A DNA stretch of 10,858 nucleotides. It comes from an uncultured Eggerthella sp. (GTDB taxonomy: Bacteria; Actinomycetota; Coriobacteriia; Coriobacteriales; Eggerthellaceae). The notes under the pieces were generated by a model that saw only the letters and a list, made by a program, of their open reading frames with translations, made no database searches and was not told the DNA's origin. The DNA lies in the NCBI GenBank assembly GCA_900548955.1, contig URMQ01000049.1:1-10858 (forward strand), given 5' to 3'. Below are positions 1-5,389 of this stretch, piece by piece (the first letter of the stretch is position 1; each line of letters starts with the position of its first letter). The translations under genes were made by a program, and so were the position numbers.

Positions 1-1769
1 ATATTGTCCATTTCTTCTTCAAGCTCAGCAGTCATTTCCGGATGGGTAATATGAGGCGCAAATTTATCGAGCGCATCACACACTGCCATACCAAGCTGAG
101 AAGGCTCGATAGGATCATTCTGGATATATTTCACGGTATATAAGCGCTCAATGATGGAATGACGAGTGGACTTAGTGCCCAGGCCTAATTTTTCCATTTC
201 CTGAATAAGCTTACCCTGAGAATAGCGAGCGGGTGGCTCTGTTTGTTTTTTAGTACAGGTAGCGCCACCAAATACTATTTCCTGATTTTCTACAAGCACA
301 GGGAGCTGTTCATCTTTTTTTAAGCCATAGGGATATATCGCGCGAAAACCCGACTTTACCAGCACATCGCCCTTAGCAACAAAAGGTTCTCCTTGAACAT
401 CAAGAGTTACTTTAGTACCTTCAACTACTGCCGCATCAGACAAGGTTGCCATAAAGCGACGAGCAATGAGGTTATAGAGTTTATATTCAGCAGGTGCCAA
501 ATCATCCGGCGTTGCACTAGCTGTTGGGTAAATAGGAGGATGGTCTGTTGTTTCTTTTTTACCACGCGTTGCCTTAAGCGTGCCTTTTGCTAGAAGCTCT
601 TCACAATAAGGTTTATAAGCGGGATTGCCCATAATCTTACGCAACGCATCTGCTAAGTCGAGCGATAATGGATACACCGTATTATCAACACGAGGGTAAC
701 TGATATAGCCATCCATGTAGAGACTTTCTGCAATACGCATAGTACGCGCAGGAGACAAACCTTCAGCTGAAGCTGCAGCCATCAATGAAGTGGTATTAAA
801 CGGTACCGGAGGAGCTACCGTACGCTTACGCTTTGTAATTTCAGCTACGCGCGCATGAGTTGCGCCTTCGATATGCTCCATCACCGCATTGGCAGCATCT
901 TCAGATTTGAAGCGTGCGGTCGCATGAGGGGCGGAAAATTGTTCATCACCTTCGCCAAAATCCGCCTTAATAACCCAATAGTCTTCAGGGACAAATGCCA
1001 AGCGTTCACGTTCGCGCGCAACAATTAACGCAAGCGTAGGTGTTTGGACACGACCCGAAGAACGAACGTTGCCATACCCTGCAAACTTTACCAAGGTAAG
1101 ATAGCGTGTAAGTACCGCACCCCAAATAAGGTCAATATCTTGACGCGATGCACCTGCATTTGCAAGGTTAGTATCAAGCGTTACCAGATTATTGAACGCA
1201 TGCGTAATTTCTTCTTTCGTAAATGCAGAATAGCGCGCACGCGATACAGGAGCTGTACTATTCACTTCCTGGATACAGGAAAGAGCATCTGAGCCAATAA
1301 GTTCGCCTTCACGATCGAAGTCTGTCGCAATAATGATAGAATCCGCTTTTTTGGCTAAGTTCTTAAGAGAACGAATAATATCTTTTTCTTTTGGGCGTTT
1401 TTCGATAGGAGCATATACCAAATAAGGAAGCGCTTCCATTTTCCACGCTTTAAGCTCTACGCCATCTTCCGTGAAAGGTTTTTTCTTTTTGAAGGGTGGA
1501 CGAGCTAGCGATTTAGGAATATCAGCATCCATCACTTCGCCATCAGCGTTGACACCTTTCCAGCCACCACGCTTTTTATACACAAGAGCTGTGGCAAAAT
1601 CAGGCTCCAAAATATGACCACGCAAGCCAATAGTTACCCACTCTTCCCCCTCTACCGTAAAGCGGTATACAGGCGTGGAATATACCTTGTCTGCTTTAGG
1701 CTTTGTTGCACCTAATAAGTCTGCAATTTTTTGAGCCGCGTCATTTTTCTCGGTCACAACCAGCTTCAC
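1..1769 (-). CDS. topA: Type IA DNA topoisomerase, archaeal-type TopA (3' end outside window)
   Basis: Relaxes negative supercoils by passing one DNA strand through a transient 5'-phosphotyrosine break. I translated 589 residues; the frame is open to the left edge, so the C-terminus is missing. It starts at GTG (1767-1769) with AGGAGG (1776-1781) six bases upstream. The Toprim domain opens with VVTEKND (residues 4-10), and its acidic triad motif ATDFDREGE lies at 148-156. GRVQTPTLALIVARERE (239-255) and the active-site segment GYISYPRVDNT follow, with the nucleophile at Tyr358 (codon 696-698). The GLRGHI and GRVQTPTL motifs resemble archaeal TopA or TopIII more than E. coli TopA, which has GRVQS. 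The usual ISYPRTD reads ISYPRVD. Zinc fingers, if any, would lie outside the window. The family is certain; the choice between topA and topB naming is less so. Confidence 0.9.
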   Translation of the reverse strand, partial: MKLVVTEKNDAAQKIADLLGATKPKADKVYSTPVYRFTVEGEEWVTIGLRGHILEPDFATALVYKKRGGWKGVNADGEVMDADIPKSLARPPFKKKKPFTEDGVELKAWKMEALPYLVYAPIEKRPKEKDIIRSLKNLAKKADSIIIATDFDREGELIGSDALSCIQEVNSTAPVSRARYSAFTKEEITHAFNNLVTLDTNLANAGASRQDIDLIWGAVLTRYLTLVKFAGYGNVRSSGRVQTPTLALIVARERERLAFVPEDYWVIKADFGEGDEQFSAPHATARFKSEDAANAVMEHIEGATHARVAEITKRKRTVAPPVPFNTTSLMAAASAEGLSPARTMRIAESLYMDGYISYPRVDNTVYPLSLDLADALRKIMGNPAYKPYCEELLAKGTLKATRGKKETTDHPPIYPTASATPDDLAPAEYKLYNLIARRFMATLSDAAVVEGTKVTLDVQGEPFVAKGDVLVKSGFRAIYPYGLKKDEQLPVLVENQEIVFGGATCTKKQTEPPARYSQGKLIQEMEKLGLGTKSTRHSIIERLYTVKYIQNDPIEPSQLGMAVCDALDKFAPHITHPEMTAELEEEMDN

Positions 1770-2025
1770 GCGGTTCCTCCTTTTCTTGCCGCCAGTCTTT
1801 GCAGTTAGTCCGAACCAGCACTTTTTGCTTGTTAGTGCCCGTCTATACTAAACTGCCGTAAGCGACATATTCGTTCACACGATTTGACCCCGATCCTCTT
1901 TATTAACGTGTGCGGGGATTATTAAACGTATTCACGGCAATTTGCCGCAGTACGGTACAGCATACACGAATTTGTGTACAGAACTCATTAATCTATAAAG
2001 ATATCCGATAGTTTTATATATATGA
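1770..2025 (-). other. Gene-free gap and possible structured topA leader
   Basis: This 256-nt gap between the DUF1385 gene and topA holds no credible reading frame. Read on the minus strand it contains, in order: an imperfect 16-nt dyad (1963-1978); an odd palindrome CGGCAA-A-TTGCCG (about 1936-1948); two interleaved complementary pairs, CCCCG (1913-1917) with CGGGG (1888-1892) and CACACG (1907-1912) with CGTGTG (1876-1881); and a two-part stem with outer arms 1847-1855 and 1802-1809 and inner arms 1834-1838 and 1818-1822. The topA ribosome binding site follows. I found no promoter with two good boxes and no clear terminator for the upstream gene. Part of this is probably the topA 5' untranslated region, but the folding is by eye only. 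Confidence 0.35.
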
Positions 2026-3120
2026 TTACAGGCGTTCTTCGTTTTTTAGAACCAATTTCATAGCAGCAATAGCACATTCAAGCATGCCATCATCAGGTTC
2101 ATTGGTGGTAAGACGCTGCATTTGCATACCTGGCCATAAAACCACCCTCACAAGCGGATTTTCAGGATGGGACCCAGCCCACTTAACTGTTATTTCATAG
2201 GAAATACCTGCAATTATGGGAAGAAAAAGGATACGCACCACAATCAGCAAAACAAATGCCACAGACCCAGTAATTCCTAACACTTCCAGTAATTCGTTTA
2301 ACGGAATTACGGTATATATCACAATAGCTATAAGCATAACCATGATCAAAAATGCAGTTCCGCACCGTACATGAAGTCTAGGAAATTGTCGTGCATTTTC
2401 GGGAGTTAATTCCAGCCCATGCTCATAACAGTGAATAGTTTTATGTTCTGCCCCATGGTAAGAAAACATACGTTTTATATCCGACATACGGCCTATAAGC
2501 CATACATAGAAAACAAAAATTGTCACACGGGCTATACCATCAACGATATTCCATGCAAAAGGATTTTGTTCATATTCTCCCACCACTACGTTTGAGACTA
2601 TCGCTGGCAGAAAAATAAATAGCGCAACAGCAAGTATGACACCAAGTGCCATGGCAAGAGCCATTTCGCCTTTACTTAATACGTCATCGTTGTCTTCATC
2701 AGTTTTATCGGGTTGCTCCAAGAAGACATTTTCCATTTTATCTGCATCAACGAAAGTAGAAACATTGGTATTTTCTTGGTTTTCATTAAAGAAAACTCTG
2801 GTGCTGTCCTGGTCTTTTTCGAAGATACATTCAGGTTCTTCCTCATCGTCAAACGCTTTATTCGCAGCTATCTCTAAGGCTTTAAAGCCAAGCGCCAGTG
2901 AATCCACCAGCGCCACACAACCACGCACAAGAGGCCAAGAAAACCAAGCGGGACGGTTCCCCTTTTTTGATAAAGGGTATTCCTGCGCAAACAAGTCTCC
3001 ATTAGGTTCACGCACTCCTACCGCCCAACAGTTTTTACCACGCATCATTACGCCTTCAATCAGCGCCTGTCCCCCAATATGGGTTTTATGGACGCCGTCT
3101 TCCTGAAAGGCACGCTTCAC
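2026..3120 (-). CDS. DUF1385 / YqhQ-family multi-pass membrane protein
   Basis: Membrane protein of unknown biochemical role, related to Bacillus YqhQ. From the GTG start at 3120 it has 364 residues. Family signatures are GGQALIEGVMMRG near the N-terminus (about 16-28), SYHGAEHKTI (about 220-229), RCGTAF (about 252-257) and AGISYE (about 304-309). There are four clear hydrophobic segments, at about 153-179, 191-211, 250-272 and 278-306, and a weaker one at 61-86. An acidic stretch of about 60 residues rich in Asp, Glu and Asn (89-149) separates the N-terminal motif from the first strong helix and looks like an insertion. A longer frame begins with TTG at 3213, two bases after the thyX stop. 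I prefer GTG because the added 31 codons contain a stable hairpin and family members start close to the GGQA motif. Neither start has a well-spaced ribosome binding site. Confidence 0.85.
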   Translation of the reverse strand: MKRAFQEDGVHKTHIGGQALIEGVMMRGKNCWAVGVREPNGDLFAQEYPLSKKGNRPAWFSWPLVRGCVALVDSLALGFKALEIAANKAFDDEEEPECIFEKDQDSTRVFFNENQENTNVSTFVDADKMENVFLEQPDKTDEDNDDVLSKGEMALAMALGVILAVALFIFLPAIVSNVVVGEYEQNPFAWNIVDGIARVTIFVFYVWLIGRMSDIKRMFSYHGAEHKTIHCYEHGLELTPENARQFPRLHVRCGTAFLIMVMLIAIVIYTVIPLNELLEVLGITGSVAFVLLIVVRILFLPIIAGISYEITVKWAGSHPENPLVRVVLWPGMQMQRLTTNEPDDGMLECAIAAMKLVLKNEERL

Positions 3121-3132
3121 AGCACTATAAGA

Positions 3133-3152
3133 AGCGCCTCCGGAGAGGCGCT
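3133..3152 (-). terminator. Stable hairpin with UNCG loop after thyX
   Basis: On the minus strand AGCGCCTC and GAGGCGCT form a perfect 8-bp stem closed by C(UCCG)G, a UNCG-class tetraloop; the complementary strand lacks that loop. It lies 63 nt past the thyX stop and is followed by TCTTATAG, a poor U tract. It may be a weak terminator, an attenuator or an mRNA-stabilising element. It also bears on the start of the DUF1385 gene, because the longer TTG-initiated frame would run through it. Confidence 0.45.
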
Positions 3153-3215
3153 CTTGTTCTGCCTGATCTTGACTGGCTCCAGATAGTATTTCGATATCTT
3201 GCCGTCTTTCCAAAA

Positions 3216-3896
3216 TTAGTCGCGCACCACCTTAGGATAAGGATTTCCGCACGTCATTTTGCCTTCAGGGCAGGTTCCACGAACACAGGGAGCACCTGCA
3301 TCCATAAAGATATAAGGAGCGGTAGGCTTTACCAATTCAAGCATCTTGTGTGCCATTTCACGAATTTCCCACTGCGCACGATTACAGCAACGCAAACTAA
3401 AGAAATGAAGAAGCTCACGGATGTTCATGGTAATAACAATCTTGGTTTCTGCTGCATTGGGTAACAAATAACGTGCATCTTCAGCGGGAATCCCCATATC
3501 AAGAAGCTTTTGATAGCCCTCAATTACCGCTTCAATTGCTTCATCAAACACGCGATGAGCCTCTTCGTTTTCCTCAATCGTATGAGGCGTTACCGTTTCA
3601 ACGCCTTTTGTAAACTTCACATAGCGCTGAGACTGCTGATTAAAGCTAGCTAGACGATGACGAACCAATTGATGGGTAAGAGCACGTGAAACACCATCAA
3701 CTGCAAAGGTGTAGCTCACATGTTCAAGCGTAGAAAAATGTCCCGATTTCATAATGGTAGAAAGTACGCTTTGTACCCGCTCGGGCGGCATGGTTTCCAT
3801 GAGCTCTTTAGCACCTACAGGCGCATAGCAAAGACGCGCTGCGGTTGCTACTGCGCGTTCAGGATTTTCAGGATACTGCAAAAGCTCCACATTCAT
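3216..3896 (-). CDS. thyX: Flavin-dependent thymidylate synthase ThyX
   Basis: Makes dTMP from dUMP using methylenetetrahydrofolate, with FAD and a pyridine nucleotide supplying the reducing power. The protein has 226 residues, a normal ThyX length. The diagnostic motif RHRxxSxxxxSQRY is complete at residues 79-92 (RHRLASFNQQSQRY). A second conserved segment, NIRELLHFFSLRCC (158-171), supplies further substrate-binding His and Arg residues. I chose the ATG at 3894-3896 because AAGGAG (3906-3911) lies nine bases upstream; a longer TTG start at 3971 would overlap the end of the upstream gene and has no comparable site. The 3' neighbour is the DUF1385 gene. The 5' neighbour is a flavin reductase-rubredoxin fusion 55 nt away, so the two flavoproteins are probably co-transcribed. 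Four Cys residues near the end (204, 209, 216 and in the 170-171 pair) are of unknown importance. Confidence 0.97.
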   Translation of the reverse strand: MNVELLQYPENPERAVATAARLCYAPVGAKELMETMPPERVQSVLSTIMKSGHFSTLEHVSYTFAVDGVSRALTHQLVRHRLASFNQQSQRYVKFTKGVETVTPHTIEENEEAHRVFDEAIEAVIEGYQKLLDMGIPAEDARYLLPNAAETKIVITMNIRELLHFFSLRCCNRAQWEIREMAHKMLELVKPTAPYIFMDAGAPCVRGTCPEGKMTCGNPYPKVVRD

Positions 3897-3935
3897 AAAA
3901 AAGGGCTCCTTTTCGTTTATCGATTCAGGCTTTAT

Positions 3936-3952
3936 GTTTTGAAAATCAAAAC
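3936..3952 (-). other. AT-rich hairpin directly after the hrb stop codon
   Basis: GTTTTGA and TCAAAAC form a perfect 7-bp stem with a 3-nt loop, starting at the last base of the hrb stop codon, in the 55-nt spacer before thyX. It has only two G-C pairs and no following U tract, so it is unlikely to terminate transcription. It may affect translational coupling or mRNA decay, or be chance in an AT-rich spacer. Confidence 0.25.
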
Positions 3953-4626
3953 TACACTTCGATACGCTCAAACAGTTCGCGGCCTACGCCACATACCGGA
4001 CAAACAAAGTCTTCAGGTAGTTCTTCCGCGTATTCAATATGCCCACAAATCTTACAACGCCAAGCAACCTTTGGCTTTGTTTCTTCTGCGCCCTGATCGG
4101 CTTGTTTTACTTCATCTTCTCCGCCATTATAGCTTGAAGCCTTTGGTGGGGTTTTGCCACCTTTTACCTGGTGATAGTAGGCATACGTCATAGGAGCATC
4201 ACCTGCAATAGGAGTTGCATCTATTACTTCGCCAATAAATAAAATATGACTACCTAAATCAAGTTCTTGAGTTACCTTAACGGAAAAATGAGCGCAGGAT
4301 GATTGTGTTACGTATTCGATACCTTGCTCAGACACCGCAGTTTCAAAATCGCTGAATTTATCAGTGTCTGCGCTGGAATGAAAACCAAACTTTCCAATAA
4401 GTTCCATTGATGCGGACTCATTCATAACTGCAACTTCATAAGCGCCAGTCTCCTGGATGCCCTGAGAAGTATAGTTTTCCTTATTAACCGCAACACTAAC
4501 CTGAGCTGGCTTGGAGGTTACCTGCGCAAACGTATTTACTACGCAGCCAACAGGCTTGTCGTCTCTTTTAGAAGAAATAATATAAAGTCCGTAACTCAAA
4601 TTACGGAAGGCTTTAGTATCTATCAT
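3952..4626 (-). CDS. Flavin reductase-rubredoxin fusion (high-molecular-weight rubredoxin type)
   Basis: A two-domain electron-transfer protein of 224 residues. Residues 1 to about 155 resemble the FMN-binding split-barrel flavin reductase domain (flavoredoxin-like), with an N-terminal YGLYIISSK segment and GCVVNTFAQVTSKP (27-40). A polar linker (about 155-185) leads to a C-terminal rubredoxin domain. It begins WRCKICGHIEYAEELPEDF and carries the four iron ligands as two CxxC pairs, Cys191/Cys194 and Cys209/Cys212. This is the layout of Hrb from anaerobes such as Moorella, where it passes electrons from NAD(P)H to flavodiiron proteins that reduce oxygen or nitric oxide. The start has AGGAG about eight bases upstream. 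It follows the rpmE terminator and precedes thyX. I infer a redox or oxygen-defence role; the actual electron partner is not visible here. Confidence 0.92.
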   Translation of the reverse strand: MIDTKAFRNLSYGLYIISSKRDDKPVGCVVNTFAQVTSKPAQVSVAVNKENYTSQGIQETGAYEVAVMNESASMELIGKFGFHSSADTDKFSDFETAVSEQGIEYVTQSSCAHFSVKVTQELDLGSHILFIGEVIDATPIAGDAPMTYAYYHQVKGGKTPPKASSYNGGEDEVKQADQGAEETKPKVAWRCKICGHIEYAEELPEDFVCPVCGVGRELFERIEV

Positions 4627-4665
4627 GGAATTCTCCTAACTATTGGTTTAGTTCCATGCTACAAG

Positions 4666-4695
4666 AAAAGGCACCCACTTGCGTGGACGCCTTTT
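4666..4695 (-). terminator. Rho-independent terminator of rpmE
   Basis: On the minus strand a continuous 13-bp stem forms between 4683-4695 and 4666-4678, closed by a GCAA tetraloop (4679-4682). Two of the pairs are G-U wobbles that become A-C mismatches on the other strand. The 3' arm ends in TTTT and continues CTTGT, a short U tract. It lies 70 nt past the rpmE stop and 40 nt before the hrb start, so it should separate the two units. The strand preference supports termination of the minus-strand transcript. Confidence 0.8.
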
Positions 4696-4747
4696 CAAAT
4701 AACCCAAAAAAAGTTGTGAAATGCTACTTGGATTTTAGAATTAGCTC

Positions 4748-4762
4748 CGAAGTAGAACTTCG
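4748..4762 (-). other. Short perfect hairpin just after rpmE
   Basis: CGAAGT and ACTTCG form a 6-bp stem with a 3-nt loop, two bases past the rpmE stop codon. It has no U tract. It may protect the 3' end of the rpmE message after trimming back from the terminator, or be chance. Confidence 0.25.
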
Positions 4763-4764
4763 TA

Positions 4765-5247
4765 CTATTCAGCAGCGGTTTCGGTTGCTTCTGCGTTAGC
4801 TTCAGCAGCTTCTTCTGCAACAGCTTCTGCTGCTTCTTCGGTTGCTTCTTCTGCGGCAGCCTCAGTTGCCTCTGCAGCAGCTGCAGCCTTAGCAGCTTCA
4901 GCTTCAGCCTTCTTTGCATATTCAGCAGCACGAGCAGCCTTTGCAGCGGCCTTAGCTTCACGCTCAGCCTTCTTTGCTGCTTCTGCTTCAGCAGCCTTTG
5001 CAGCCTTAGCAGCTTTCTTTTCTGCTTCACGAGCAGCAACAGCTTCAGTTGCAGAACCGAACTTGTTAGCAAAGCGCTGTACACGTCCACCAGAGTCGAT
5101 CAACTTCTGAGTACCCGTGAAGAATGGATGGCAAGCGTTGCAAATGTCAACGCGAATCTCAGACTTAGTAGAACGAGTCTGGAAAGTGTTACCGCAGGTG
5201 CAGGTTACCGTGCAGTCAACATATTCGGGATGGATATCTTTTTTCAT
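4765..5247 (-). CDS. rpmE: Large-subunit ribosomal protein L31 (zinc type) with long Ala/Lys/Glu tail
   Basis: Component of the 50S subunit. The first 64 residues are a standard L31: MKKDIHPEY start, zinc ligands Cys16, Cys18, Cys36 and Cys39, and the HPFFTGTQKLIDSGGRVQRF segment. It is the zinc-binding (C+) form, not the zinc-free paralogue. A low-complexity tail of 96 residues follows, bringing the protein to 160 against about 70 in E. coli. The tail is Ala-rich; its first part (about 65-125) carries many Lys/Arg with Glu, and its last part (126-160) is almost purely Ala/Glu. I chose the ATG at 5245-5247 because AAGGAG (5253-5258) lies five bases upstream and the N-terminus fits the family. 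A longer in-frame start at 5313 would place the promoter inside the gene. The gene has its own promoter and terminator. Confidence 0.95.
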   Translation of the reverse strand: MKKDIHPEYVDCTVTCTCGNTFQTRSTKSEIRVDICNACHPFFTGTQKLIDSGGRVQRFANKFGSATEAVAAREAEKKAAKAAKAAEAEAAKKAEREAKAAAKAARAAEYAKKAEAEAAKAAAAAEATEAAAEEATEEAAEAVAEEAAEANAEATETAAE

Positions 5248-5263
5248 TGGTTCTCCTTCTATT

Positions 5264-5284
5264 GCCTTGGTTTCCGACCAAGGC
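5264..5284 (-). promoter_or_regulatory. rpmE leader hairpin, possible L31 autoregulatory leader
   Basis: GCCTTGGT and ACCAAGGC form a perfect 8-bp stem with a 5-nt loop, ending five bases before the rpmE ribosome binding site. A further copy of the arm sequence (GCCTTG on the plus strand, 5292-5297) could compete for the middle arm, although the predicted transcription start falls within that copy. Ribosomal protein leaders controlling L31 genes are known in several bacterial groups, and I recall a Coriobacteria-specific class in Rfam. I cannot confirm a match from the sequence alone. Confidence 0.5.
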
Positions 5285-5299
5285 GAGACAAGCCTTGCT

Positions 5300-5327
5300 A
5301 TTGTAACACGCATTTAGCAAAGTGCAA
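5300..5327 (-). promoter_or_regulatory. Candidate rpmE promoter
   Basis: On the minus strand the -10 box is TACAAT (5300-5305), preceded by TGT to give an extended -10 (TGn). The weaker -35 box TTGCAC (5322-5327) sits 16 nt upstream. Transcription should start near 5293, giving a leader of about 45 nt that contains the hairpin at 5264-5284. The position, between the synthetase stop (5390) and the rpmE start, fits an independent ribosomal protein unit. Confidence 0.6.
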
Positions 5328-5389
5328 GATAGATGTCCGCTACCTTTCGTTCAAATTCACAGTTGCTCTATATACAATCGCACCCCAAT

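Noticed and set aside
1801..1856. tRNA-like gene near a GGTTCGG sequence before topA
   Set aside because: No acceptor, D or anticodon arms of the right lengths can be drawn on either strand.
2636..3106. 156-codon plus-strand reading frame
   Set aside because: It lies wholly opposite the DUF1385 gene, its Ser-rich composition mirrors the acidic stretch on the other strand, and it has no ribosome binding site.
3897..3971. Longer thyX start (TTG) overlapping the hrb end
   Set aside because: The ATG at 3896 has AAGGAG at proper spacing and matches the usual ThyX N-terminus.
3720..4193. 157-codon plus-strand frame across thyX and hrb
   Set aside because: It overlaps two well-supported genes and contains no recognisable domain.
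4702..4714. Run of seven T on the minus strand as a second rpmE terminator
   Set aside because: No stem precedes it; the hairpin at 4666-4695 is the better terminator.
4695..5090. 131-codon minus-strand frame rich in Leu, Gln and Lys
   Set aside because: It is the frame-shifted reading of the Ala/Lys/Glu tail of L31.
5248..5313. Longer rpmE start giving 22 extra residues
   Set aside because: It would cover the leader hairpin and part of the promoter, and it lacks the strong AAGGAG found before the MKKDIHPEY start.
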